The notes: a model not told the origin generated them from the letters alone. DNA of 25,540 bases from Euprymna scolopes (GCA_024364805.1 CM044513.1:47457860-47483399); one strand, 5' to 3'. Shown: positions 9,237 through 18,729, numbered from the stretch's first letter. Made by a program: numbers and translations.

Positions 9237-10240
9237 ATATATATATATACATACTGTTTATGGCTTCTATTGGACAGAGTCTATTCTTAGAGTGAGGGGA
9301 ATTTATCTCCTTACATCAAAATTTTCTTCCAAAAATATATACTTATGGACTTAAATAAGTAATTGGTTGGTGTATGCGCTTTTTGCTGCTATCTTGTAGA
9401 CGGCTTTATATTTATTTTATGCCTGGTATATTAAAAAAAAAACGCTGTGAGCAATCCTTTTAATGTTTTTGCTTGTTATATTCTCACAAAAATCAATCTT
9501 TTAAAGTCTTCGATTGTATCTTTAATTTGACTGTGAAAAAAAAATCTCTGTTAAATGCAAACATAACATATGAGTTATCATTATTACTGTTCATATATCA
9601 TAACCTATTAAAAACAGGTAAGACAAAAATGATTACTCTTCACTTGAGAATGCTTTTCATCATTTCTCACTGTATAGATATGAAATAAACATACATATAT
9701 AAACCCACATATATTTTAAACATAATCCCTCACCTTCATAATACTGTGCCTGGCATTGACACAAAACACTAGGTTGAACACCGTTATCTAGTCATCATAA
9801 AGCACAATTTTAGAGATTTTAATTCTATCAATCTATCGACTTTCTTTAATGAAAATTCTCTCATAAATTACCAATTAATTGTATTCTTTTTGATAATTAA
9901 TTTTAATCAATAAATGGTAGGAATACTGATTATTTATTCGAGTCATAAATATCACTATATATAAAAGATTAGACATAATTGTCTATAAATTTTAACATTT
10001 CATCTATCGGTATATATAGAGAGATATGCCTATTTCATAAATTAATGTAGTTTGCTTTACTCATTGTTTAGTGTGTATATAAAGGTAATTTATAGAAGGT
10101 AATATAATGCAGAGGTGTAACAGATTAACAAAAACCATCAAATCAATGCATACTAGCAGGACCCGTAGAAATTTCATGGAATGAGAAATAGATTTAATCA
10201 ATAAATATGTTTTGATAATACTGATATTTATCTGGATAGC
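9237..10240. other. AT-rich intron, no gene seen
   Basis: No exon, RNA gene or element ends recognised. Short AT palindromes occur around 9870-9910 and 10005-10025. Confidence 0.45.
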
Positions 10241-10244
10241 GCCA

Positions 10245-10274
10245 TTTTTTTTTTTTTTGTCAAAAAAAAAAAAA
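10245..10274. repeat. Poly(T)-GTC-poly(A) hairpin
   Basis: Fourteen T, then GTC, then thirteen A: a near-perfect self-complementary homopolymer pair with a 3-nt loop. It may be two retroposon tails meeting head to head. Confidence 0.85.
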
Positions 10275-10785
10275 GAAATAGCACGCAACAAATATGAGTT
10301 GAATAACATTTCTACAAAAATAGTATTCATTATATTTTAAATATAGAATTAATCCAAATGAGATAAATTAATAAATACTAAGTAATATAGTGCTACATAG
10401 TTCAATACAAATAATAACATCACATTATAAGAGACCCTTTTTTTTCAAATGTTCTTTTTTTGTACGTAATATTTTGCTGACTTCTTTCTTCAGTGAAGAG
10501 CCACTGTACATCGAAATTATTACGTTCCTTTCTCACACCATTACAACAATGATCGTACATTACTGTAATGATATTCGAAAATGAGGCTACATAATATTCT
10601 TGTTCAGAGTTGCCAGATGGGGCTTCTTAAAGCCAAATTTCACGAATTTGGCATTTTTTGAAGCAGTTTAACTATCATACATTGTATTTGGCCTTTTTCA
10701 AAGCGTAACATATGGCCTAAGGAAGGAACAAGCAGAATATTATATAGATAATAGTAGTATAAGTTTTGAAATTTCCACGTTTTAT
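10275..10785. other. AT-rich intron, no gene seen
   Basis: Nothing recognisable apart from T-rich patches. The LINE copy that begins near 10790 may extend slightly into this interval. Confidence 0.45.
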
Positions 10786-10789
10786 TCAC

Positions 10790-11100
10790 TTGTACACCTA
10801 CGTTGTAAATACCTCTGACTAACCCGACAAGCAGCAAAATTCTGTCCCTACACTGTTGAGATCCTTAGATTCTGGAAACCTTTTACCCAAATAACTTTTT
10901 TCCCTCAAACTGCTAAACTTTGGAATTCCTTCCCAGGTCTCTGCTTTATTGGCTGTACTGACATGCAGATGTTCAAGTGTAATGTGAATAAACATATCAC
11001 TGCCCTACTCCCTACATAGTATCTTTGCAAATCTGGTCTTAAATAGTAACCCCTGATGCCAAAGTGGCACTGTGCCTTGTTTGGGATGAAAAAACAATTT
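10790..11100 (+). mobile_element. LINE family A 3' end
   Basis: Nucleotide-level match to 5030-5310 and 22025-22325. Shared landmarks are ACCTCTGACTAACCCGACAA, TACACTGTTGAGATCCTTAG, TTTGGAATTCCTTCC, TTCAAGTGTAATGTGAATAA and ATAGTAACCCCTGATGCC, then TGCCTTGTTTGGGATG and an A run. It is 5'-truncated and + strand. Confidence 0.82.
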
Positions 11101-11130
11101 AACATTTTTTTAAAGATGTATATATATGAA

Positions 11131-11539
11131 TATAAGATAGAAAGGAAGAAACAAATTGCTTGACGATTCATCTGTTCCATAGGTTTTATTCAAGAGATTG
11201 TGGGTTTAAATGTAATTATGTTTTTCAGCTGAGAGGTTGGCCCCGAAACAGTGCATATCTTTTCCTGATGACCCAACCTCTTTTGGAAATCGAAGTATGA
11301 TACCCCACAATGAAAAACAGCTTACAAACCAACTTATGAATGTAATAAATGCAAAAAATGGTGAAAAAACGATCGATATTTCTATCCTGATTACCCAACA
11401 CAACTGGAAGTGAAAAGGAAATACTTCACATTCGAAAACAGCTGAGAAACATAATTATAATTAAACCTACAATCTCTTGAATAAAACCCATGAAACAGAT
11501 GAATTATCAAGCATTTTGTTTTTTCCTTTCCATTTTATA
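11131..11539. mobile_element. Foldback element with about 100-bp inverted arms
   Basis: Left arm 11131-11231 and right arm 11439-11539 are reverse complements at roughly 88% by eye. The common core is TCTTGAATAAAACC and the inner ends meet at CAGCTG. The interior holds two diverged direct repeats of about 61 bp (11264-11324 and 11386-11446, both starting CCTGAT(G/T)ACCCAAC). The outer ends lead into TA-rich sequence, and on the right into a (TA)n tract and the assembly gap. No coding potential is seen. Confidence 0.8.
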
Positions 11540-11570
11540 TTTATATTGTCGAATATTTTTATCCTTTTAT

Positions 11571-11596
11571 CATATATATATATATATATATATATA
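11571..11596. repeat. (TA)n tract running into the gap
   Basis: About 25 bases of alternating TA directly before the first N, so its true length is unknown. Confidence 0.9.
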
Positions 11597-11859
11597 NNNN
11601 NNNNNNNNNNNNNNNNNNNNNNNNNNNNNNNNNNNNNNNNNNNNNNNNNNNNNNNNNNNNNNNNNNNNNNNNNNNNNNNNNNNNNNNNNNNNNNNNNNNN
11701 NNNNNNNNNNNNNNNNNNNNNNNNNNNNNNNNNNNNNNNNNNNNNNNNNNNNNNNNNNNNNNNNNNNNNNNNNNNNNNNNNNNNNNNNNNNNNNNNNNNN
11801 NNNNNNNNNNNNNNNNNNNNNNNNNNNNNNNNNNNNNNNNNNNNNNNNNNNNNNNNNNN
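11597..11859. other. Assembly gap, 263 N
   Basis: Unknown bases. The left side is (TA)n beside a foldback element, which probably broke assembly. Confidence 1.
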
Positions 11860-12653
11860 GAATTTATCGATTATTACCCCCCCCCCATCAGACTACTTTG
11901 AAACCACTGGTATCTATGCTTAATTGATTTATTATTGTATAGTATCGTCTATAATAAATATATTATAATCTTACAGATGTAATTGACCCCTTTGTATGTA
12001 TGCCTCTTAAACTACATAGCTATAACTACATATACTTGGCTATACCCAGGATGCAGTAAAATCATTTTGGCTTTCAAATTTAAACTTATACAGAAAAAAA
12101 AATAACGTTTGATTACCACGTAGACAACTCGGGTTATATTCTTCAACTAAAATATGACTTATTCCTTTGTTGATTTTTACTTTTAGTTGATTCTTTAAAA
12201 ATGTTTGATATTACGAGTCATTTGGACTGAGTTAAGTAAGTTTTAAAATAAATTTTAATGAAATATATTATCATATTGTAAAGTACATTATTATATTGCC
12301 AGTAACATGGGAAAAAAATAACAAGGAAGATTGACTAGTCAGAAGCAAAGTTTAATTTTTCTTTGAAAATCTGACAATATAATTTTATGTGTTAGATATC
12401 TATCATTATGTGTGTGTATGTACACATAAATTCAAAATTGTTTCTTTAAAATTATCTTTATAAACAACTCACTGGTTCTCTTTTTCTCTTGTCATATTTA
12501 TTTAAGCGTCCTTTAATGTTTTTAAGAGGAAATTAATAAAAGATAAGTTTAATCTTTTCTCTCCATTTTGTGTATTAGAACTACATTAATTTTGGATTTA
12601 TTGTAGTGCTAACAGAATCTTAATGTTCTTCTTTGTCTTGTTTTTTTTTCCAG
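11860..12653. other. Intron sequence upstream of the transmembrane exon
   Basis: AT-rich with no recognised repeat. It ends in the polypyrimidine tract and CAG at 12651-12653. CTAAC at 12608-12612 (in GTGCTAACAGAATC) is a reasonable branch-point candidate about 45 nt upstream of the exon. Confidence 0.5.
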
Positions 12654-12785
12654 TTTCAGCTCTACCTGTGCCGGCTATTGGTGGCATTGTAGGTGGCCTT
12701 GCCTTCTTGCTCATAGCAGTAATTCTAGCTATTATTGCTGTTATTATCAGTAAGCGAAAACAAAAGAAGAAAGCCAAGAAATATG
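12654..12785 (+). CDS. Transmembrane exon of an unidentified type I membrane protein
   Basis: The 3' splice site is strong: a long pyrimidine tract ending TTTTTTTTTCCAG at 12653. The 5' splice site is G|GTGAGT at 12786. The 132-nt exon is phase 1-1. After the split Phe codon it reads SALPVPAIGG, then one very hydrophobic stretch of about 26 residues (IVGGLAFLLIAVILAIIAVI) and then a basic tail, SKRKQKKKAKKY. Small-xxx-small spacing (two overlapping GxxxG motifs in IGGIVGG) lies at the outer end of the helix and is known in other proteins to favour helix-helix packing. Lysines and arginines right after the helix are a typical stop-transfer signal, so the N-terminal side should be extracellular. 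This fits an adhesion or receptor protein (immunoglobulin or fibronectin type III families are common hosts of such exons), but nothing here identifies the family. An alternative acceptor at TTTCAG (12659) would remove 6 nt and keep frame. Confidence 0.85.
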
Positions 12786-12984
12786 GTGAGTTGTGAAATG
12801 TTTGGTTTGCCTTTGCTTTTCTCCCTTTTATATATTTCCTATTATGATTATCTCCCTTTGCTAAACTCTCTAAGCCAACATGACATCCTACTTAGTACAA
12901 GTACAGGTAGTCAAGGTTCTCAATTTAGATCATATGTAAATTCAGCATCCAAGCTCTTCTGGCCAGAAGGGTATGGGTTTCTCA

Positions 12985-13745
12985 TGACATCTGCTCGATT
13001 TGTGAAAAGAGTAAAGTGCAACTCAATTATTTGTGGTACTTACAAGCATTGGGTACACAAGAAATATAGTGGAATTTTAGGTAAGTTGAGAGATGATAAA
13101 CAGTTTGTAGATAAGAAGTGTAAGACAATGGAGTTGAATGTGGATGCCAAACTTATTGAGGTTGTTCAGAAATTTTTCTACATTAGTGATACTATTGGAT
13201 CACAGGGAGTAGTAGGTGGTAGTGCAATAGTAAGAATTATGAATGGATAGAGTAATATCAGAGAAACTTTTGCCATTACTAACCAGCAGAGAATTACCAC
13301 TGTGTACCAAGGGAAGAGTCTATTAAGCATGTGTACACAGTGTAATGGTGTGTGGAAACTGATGCGTGAGAGTTGAGGAGAGAAATAACATGAGAATGGT
13401 ATGATGGGGATGTAATGAGAATCTTACAGATCTAATAAGGTCAGAGAAATATTAGGTCTGGACAGTATATAGGGAAATGTGTGTAAAACAGGAGACTTTG
13501 ATGGCATGGCCACATTGAAAGAATGGATGAAAGTTCCTGGATTATTAGAACAGCTAAGGTAGTAGCATCAGCCATCAAATGAAGGCATAGGAAAATGTGG
13601 ATGGAAGTCATGAAGATCGATTTGACAGAAAGAGGAATGATAATGATCTGAATATAGATAGGTTACTTACGAAGTCAATTCCTTAAAGCCATCCAACATA
13701 TGTCAGTATGTAATAGGACATTAAACTGAACATGATGATGAGAAT
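12985..13745 (+). mobile_element. Second LINE type: zinc-finger and RT C-terminal relic
   Basis: The translation gives VKCNSIICGTYKHWVHKKYS, then GKLRDDKQFVDKKCKTM. This is the pattern of a small Cys/His finger (WVHKKCSG with CKKCK) found in some LINE polyproteins, here with some cysteines lost. KFFYISDTIGS follows (the FCYLGDTIG motif), then in other frames pieces like SNIRETF, LLTSREL, HGHIERMD and MWMEVMKIDLTERG. In-frame stops (13248) and several frame changes make it dead. The end has a TGATGATGA-like tail typical of RTE/L2-type elements. It differs from LINE families A and B and lies about 200 bp into the intron after the transmembrane exon. Confidence 0.75.
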
Positions 13746-13877
13746 CATCAAGTATGCTAACCCTTCCCAAAGATAAACATGACGAATCACAACTCTACGA
13801 ATGCACCCTTAGAGCTTTGCGTGGCAAGATGGTGAAAAAATCTCCACTTGTCTTTCGGTTGAATCAATTTTGACTGA

Positions 13878-14730
13878 ATTATTTCCCTTTATCAAAAGCG
13901 ACGATTATTTTGGTACTTGTACAGTTTAATGAAGACATTAAAAAAATGAAAATATCAAAAAACAGTTATATTGTATGTATCTGTTTTGGACTAAAGTTTT
14001 CAGAAAAAAATTATCTGTGCCTAAATCAAAACATAGATTCCATCAACAAAGCTTCTTTTTTAGAAGTGCACGCCTGTGGAACTCTCTTCCGTTTGCCTGT
14101 TTCCCACCTGACTACAACTTGGATGTCTTCAAGTCCAACATAAACAAATTCCTGATGAACCGCCCCCTTAAGTAAGACACGTTATCAAATCTCCAATACT
14201 AACGATTACTACGATACTATCCCATTGATTACTGTACACGTAATAACCCTTATCCCTGATGGCTTCCGGGCCTTGATAAGTGTTGACCTCCATGTAAAAC
14301 AAAAAAAAATTTCACTTAATTTGATCAAGTAGTTTTTTTTCTTTTTTACAGCGGAAAAACACGGTTTTATGACAGCGCACTGAAGGTAGCCATGTTTGGA
14401 TTTTGAGAACACACCACAGGGAGATAATTCAGTCTAAAACGTCAACTTCCTCTTCTCCAGCTTAAATAATAGCTTTTCTTATTAAAAATCGAAACATGGC
14501 TACCTTTTGATCAGTATCATAACAAATTGTCTTTTCGCTGTAAAAAAAAAACCCTACTTGATCGAATTAAGTGAAATCTTTTTCAGAGAACTTCATTCCA
14601 TAACAGATATGAACAATATAAGTTTTTTCGATATTTTCATTTTTTAATGTCTTGATATAACTGTACAAGTACCATCATTTTAAATAGCGGTCCACTTCAA
14701 GTTCATTCTTTTTTCAAGGGAAATAAATCC
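13878..14730. mobile_element. Large foldback element with a LINE inserted in its left arm
   Basis: The right arm (14484-14730) is complementary to two separated left pieces. 14304-14405 carries TTCACTTAATTTGATCAAGT ... GGTAGCCATGTTTGGATTTT. 13878-14006 carries GGTACTTGTACAGTT, GACATTAAAAAAATGAAAAT and CAGAAAAAAA. The spacer is about 78 bp (14406-14483). Removing the LINE end at 14007-14303 restores collinear arms of about 230 bp and an element of about 555 bp. It has no coding capacity. Confidence 0.82.
14007..14303 (+). mobile_element. LINE family B 3' end nested in the foldback arm
   Basis: Encodes FHQQSFFFRSARLWNSLP, CFPPDYN and FKSNINKFL, then the family B 3' UTR (TAATAACCCTTATCCCTGAT, GGCCTTGATAAGTGTTGACC). 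It begins in an A run (14004-14010) and ends in another (14299-14309), consistent with insertion into an A-rich target. The open frame that runs in from upstream is coincidental. Confidence 0.8.
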
Positions 14731-15678
14731 TAAATATAATGAGCTGACACCTAACTTGAATTTCAAAGTATCAAAATTACATTTTAACTTTTAGATTCTT
14801 AATTATTGACTGAATATTCGTCTTTATAAATTTTGTGGATTACAAAAACACAACATATAAGAAAACAGTGATTTCTAAAAACTGAATCAGTTATCAACAT
14901 CATTAAGTATTATAAAAATTATTACTATCATAATTATCTACACTAATCATTTTATATATACATAATACTAAAGCTGATAATCTCGTTTGGTTGTTTGCAG
15001 ATTAAATGTTTAAGATTGTGGGAGACAGAGCAAATGAGAAGAGAAGTGTTGAGAATAGAAAGAGGAAGTAGTGATAGTGGCATCAGTGTAAGAGAAGAAG
15101 AGTAAGCAGATGATGTAAATAAAGAAACAATAGTCAAGTAGTCTTATGAGTAGCAATAGCATGAGAGAAGTACAATAAGAGAATAATATGAATAAATAAA
15201 TGACATAAACAGAGAAGAAAAGTAAACTTGTAAATTACATAACATTATAAAAAGGCTCAGATCTGAGAGTTGGAATACACATGAATCCTCGTTCAATACT
15301 GGAAGAGCGGTTGACTACTTATCTAAAGACAGTTACTAGGGTTTTGTTAGTCCTGAAATGTTCTAATTTCTGTCACTGTTTCCATAAATAATTCTGTATC
15401 TTCTTTACATTATTTTCAGTAACAATACATTATTCTGGTTACTATCTATGTCCTTATAATGATTTAACTTACCCATTACTAACATTATTATGTTTCAGTT
15501 ATGTTTATTATTTCTATTTACCTTATATTTAATATCATTACTATTTATTGTTTTATTTTTTAACAAATATTCTTTATATGGTAATCATATTGTCTTTGTT
15601 ACGTGTTTTGTTTTTCTTTTGTATAATATGATAATTACCTTCACAACCCACAATCTCTCTCTCCACACACATACACAA

Positions 15679-15679
<1 letters not shown>
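14731..15679. other. Intron with a purine-rich stretch at about 15010-15210, no gene seen
   Basis: The + strand at 15010-15210 is strongly purine-biased (GAGAAGAGAAG-like words). A perfect palindrome CTCAGATCTGAG lies at 15256-15267. I see no exon or named element. Confidence 0.5.

Positions 15680-15773
<94 letters not shown>
15680..15773. repeat. (TA)n microsatellite, about 94 bp
   Basis: Uninterrupted alternating TA preceded by a short CA/TA-rich lead-in. This is the longest simple repeat in the window. Confidence 0.98.
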
Positions 15774-15775
<2 letters not shown>

Positions 15776-16208
15776 GGTTGCATAATTTGGTTTCCTAGAT
15801 ATAGGTTCACTGAACTCCTGTGTTTATTAAAGAGTGGTCAATAGAGGACAGAGCAGGTATATAGAATGTCTATTATACAAACATTTTTAATTACATATGT
15901 GCGTACATGTTTCAGTGGTATCTCAATTTAGAGAGATCCACCTCATTAGACAAAAAAAGGAGGGACACTGAAGCCAAAATCAAGATTCATTCATGTTGTA
16001 TACAAAAAGATATCTGGGTGTGACTTAAATCCTGAAGAATAAGGTAGTTTGTGAGGACAGATAAGTGGGGTTAGGGAAAGAGACGAATAAGAAGTGTAAG
16101 GGAGAGAGGAGAAGGGGAAATACAATCCAGACTTGTCAAAGTATCTCAACGGGGGGGGGGAGTATTGCTATACTTTAATTTTAGGACATAAATGTGTGTG
16201 TGTGGGGG
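15774..16208. other. Unassigned sequence with a G9 run
   Basis: Moderately GC-richer than its surroundings, purine-rich at about 16040-16125, with nine or more G at about 16150-16160 and a short (TG)n at 16194-16203. No frame or element ends are recognised. It may be an old repeat, since TTTCAGTGGTATCTC at 15909 has the look of an element end. Confidence 0.4.
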
Positions 16209-16353
16209 TCTTTATTATAGACTTTCTGTCCTTTCATGTATTAATACATTGTTATAAAAGAATAAATTAAGTTTATTGGTAAAATAAAAAATAAATAATG
16301 TGTCAAAGTAAATATAATAACACATGAAATAGACAGAAAGTCTACAATAAAGA
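16209..16353. mobile_element. Small TIR element (MITE-like), 145 bp
   Basis: The left end TCTTTATTATAGACTTTCTG, TCCTTTCATGT is mirrored by the right end, read inward as TCTTTATTGTAGACTTTCTG, TCTATTTCATGT. This is about 31 bp with two or three differences. The interior of about 80 bp is very AT-rich. No clear target-site duplication is seen and the superfamily is unknown. Confidence 0.7.
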
Positions 16354-16479
16354 AACGGCTGATGAGAAAAAAAGACGACCCTGGAAACACTTTGTATGAA
16401 AGCTCTCCCAGTCAGCCATAGAGTATCAATATACTGTATGATAGAAAGGTATGCCGGAGGACTTATTGCACTTTGTTTT

Positions 16480-16900
16480 TATCTTAACTTTATCTTAAGA
16501 CAACCAAGTGGTTGGAAGATCCCAGTGGGGACAGAATGGAAAATAAACATAGCTCGGGGCAAGTTGTGCAAAAAAAAGTCTAGGAGACTTGCATCAGTGT
16601 CGGACACACAGATGGGTTTGTGAACAATCTGAGTTGGGTTATAAGCAATGGAGAATTCATGATAGAACCTCCCCTCGTCATCTGTCTTATTTGACTGGAC
16701 TAACCATTCCATATTGTGAATATTGAAATCTCCACAGACGTGAATGTTAGCTGAAGGATGAGCAGACAGGATGGGGACTTTTCATGATGGAGTTTTAGGA
16801 TTTGTAGAATAGGTCGACAGACTTGGTTAGAGCAGGGCAGAGAGGGAAAATAAGGGAGAAAAAGTAGTGAAGAGATATTTTTTTTTTGCAGATCACGATA
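16480..16900 (-). mobile_element. LINE endonuclease-domain relic, antisense to the host gene
   Basis: On the minus strand, 16570-16790 encodes LSAHPSANIHVCGDFNIHN, MEWLVQSNKTDDEGRFYHE, then YNPTQIVHKPICVSD and ASLLDFFL. The GDFN motif followed by the (Q)xVxxPT..SxxxLDLxL pattern is that of the APE-type endonuclease of non-LTR retrotransposons (exonuclease-endonuclease-phosphatase fold). A frame change near 16750 and upstream degradation show it is dead. Only this part of the element is preserved, and the RT is not seen nearby. Confidence 0.78.
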
Positions 16901-17428
16901 AGACAAAGCCGTAACAATTACCCATAAAAATGGCATCTAGAAGCTCCACCAGAAGCTACTGCATGGTCCAGAATCCATTCACCAAATGGCAATACAGCAG
17001 CCTCAGTACTTTGCACCTGCTGATAGGGTGGTTCAGGTCCCTGACTATCAGGCAGATAACGTCAGGCTAGTAAAACGTTTACCTCCAGCACTCTTATTAG
17101 TAAGATAGAAATAGAAATTTTTCTACATCTTAGGAAACTGCTCATGCAAAAATACTGCCGACCTAGAATACAGCTTTTGCTTCTCCCTTTGTCAGAAAAA
17201 TCACTCGTTCTAAATGAGGACTGAGAGATAAATTAGGAGAAGCAAGAGTTACGGGAGCTGCTGACAAGGCATCCACAATGTATTGCCTACTCTCCATTAT
17301 ATAAAAAAAAAGATAATATTAAGTATTCTACTTAATATAAGTTCAATTAACCTGTTTAGAGGAAATTATTGCAATAGGTTCCCCTCTCACTAACTGAAAC
17401 AAAGAAATAATTCAGTTGGCAAAGTTAA
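16901..17428. other. Unassigned sequence
   Basis: Could be further decayed LINE 5' sequence on the minus strand, but no motif supports it. A perfect 9-bp hairpin ATATTAAGT/ACTTAATAT lies at 17316-17338. Confidence 0.4.
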
Positions 17429-17495
17429 CATATGTAATTCTTCAGCAACTGTTAATTTCCTCGAGTCATTTGTGACTTGATTTGAATGGAAATTG
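17429..17495. repeat. Direct repeat, copy 1 (about 67 bp)
   Basis: CATATGTAATTCTTCAGCAA ... GACTTGATTTGAATGGAAAT matches 17858-17925 with a few changes. It contains the small hairpin AGTCA-TTTG-TGACT. Confidence 0.85.
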
Positions 17496-17571
17496 TCTGC
17501 TCCTTTTGCTAACATTCGATGCTAGGCAGTGCATTTATTAGTAAAGCTATTTGAAAAGTATACTAAAATGG

Positions 17572-17586
17572 AATGGCGGTGCCATT
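17572..17586. repeat. Perfect hairpin AATGGC-GGT-GCCATT
   Basis: Six base pairs with a 3-nt loop, between the two direct repeats. No known role. Confidence 0.7.
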
Positions 17587-17857
17587 TTTTTTTTAAATTA
17601 TTTTTTTTGCAAAACGTTGAATTCAAAATTGGAAAATGCGTTTATTTTGAGGAAAAATATCAAGTGAATTATTAGCCACAAATTGACAACAATAAATTCC
17701 AATAATAAATTTTAACAATAGTATTTGGAGTAGAGGTAGCCGGGGGCAAGTGTAGAAAGAAAAACAGTTGGGTAAATGAATTAATACAAAACTGAAAGAC
17801 TTTTTAAAATAATTTCTTTTTTTAATATTGCTTACCAGAATTTAGTTACCAGCTTTG

Positions 17858-17925
17858 CATATGTAATTCTTCAACAACTCTACTAATTTCCTCAAGTCAT
17901 TCCCGACTTGATTTGAATGGAAATT
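17858..17925. repeat. Direct repeat, copy 2 (about 68 bp)
   Basis: Second copy, 429 bp after the first, in the same orientation. The hairpin is kept as CAAGTC-ATTCCC-GACTTG although the loop differs. The sequence between the copies is AT-rich and non-coding. Confidence 0.85.
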
Positions 17926-18200
17926 TCCTGGTGTAAAATGAACTTAATTCATCGCATAAGACTTTATTTGACGTCTTTGAATCTCTCTCTATGATTCTAT
18001 TTATTATAAGAGCAATCATAAAAAGAATTTCAAAACTTACCTGGCGAATATACTCAATGAACCAAGTGCAAGAGAATACAAACAATTGCACTTAAAGAGG
18101 TGGTTAGAATCTTAAGATTTCTTGGTTGGAGTGTCTGAAATAGTGAAAACAAAATAATGTCTTTTTCAACAACATTATGATTGTTCCTTCTTTTACAAGC
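17926..18200. other. Unassigned intronic sequence
   Basis: No exon or element recognised. Confidence 0.4.
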
Positions 18201-18209
18201 AACCTCATT

Positions 18210-18560
18210 GATCTACTAAGATTGGTTGGTTGTTTTTGTTTTACGGCATATCAACAGTTTTCAGGTTATTTAATGCCAAATCCAGTGATTTTGAAGAAAA
18301 AGTTTTTTAATAGAATATATTTGTTTTTTTCAAGTCGGTTTCTATTTAACCCATAGTTGGGACCCTAACAGTTACTACCACTCTGGGTCAGTGGACCTGG
18401 GAGCAATGACAATTAAAGGATGGCTCCACACTCTCCAAAGCCCACATTCTGGGACCTCAACATCGGATATAGTTTAAGGTCATATCCAGGATCGGATCTA
18501 CTAAGAATCCACCTAATGATGTACTATACTTGCTGAATAAATTCAGGTGTTCTAATGCTA
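18210..18560. repeat. Probable interspersed repeat of unknown family, GC-richer
   Basis: 18350-18500 has GC content well above its surroundings, with phrases such as CCACTCTGGGTCAGTGGACC and CCCACATTCTGGGACCTCAA. The block before it (TTTTACGGCATATCAACAG, TTTTCAGGTTATTTAATGCC) has the look of a degraded repeat. No second copy exists in this window, so the call rests on composition. Confidence 0.4.
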
Positions 18561-18670
18561 TCAGTATGTTTCGAATGCCTCTTATACTTTGATAATGATG
18601 ATACTATTCCACTTTATAGATAGGAAAACGTTTATTTAAGCAAGAACACTAGATAAGTCATATCTCATTT

Positions 18671-18725
18671 TATAATGTAAATATATGTAATTGTTTATTC
18701 GATGGTCAAAATAGATAGCAAAATG
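18671..18725. repeat. Dispersed repeat copy (pairs with 20558-20612)
   Basis: ATATGTAATTGTTTATTCGA TGGTCAAAATAGATAG aligns with ACATACAATTGCTTATTTGA TAGTCGAAATAGACAG at 20568, same orientation. Family unknown. Confidence 0.65.
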
Positions 18726-18729
18726 GTTC

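Noticed and set aside
11477-11927. Two apparent 145-148 codon frames across the N gap
   Set aside because: Most of their length is N and (TA)n. There is no real coding evidence.
12735-13250. Open frame of 171 codons spanning the exon and the LINE
   Set aside because: It starts in the wrong frame of the transmembrane exon and runs through the splice donor into a LINE relic. Its length is accidental, though its second half reads the LINE frame.
15490-15810. Open frames made of YIYIYI repeats on both strands
   Set aside because: They are translations of the (TA)n microsatellite.
16893-16990. Possible exon after TTTTTTTTGCAG
   Set aside because: All three frames close within a few codons, and the segment overlaps the minus-strand LINE relic.
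17429-17925. A small LTR-type element bounded by the direct repeats
   Set aside because: The repeats are only about 67 bp, have no TG...CA ends, and the interior shows no primer site or coding remnant.
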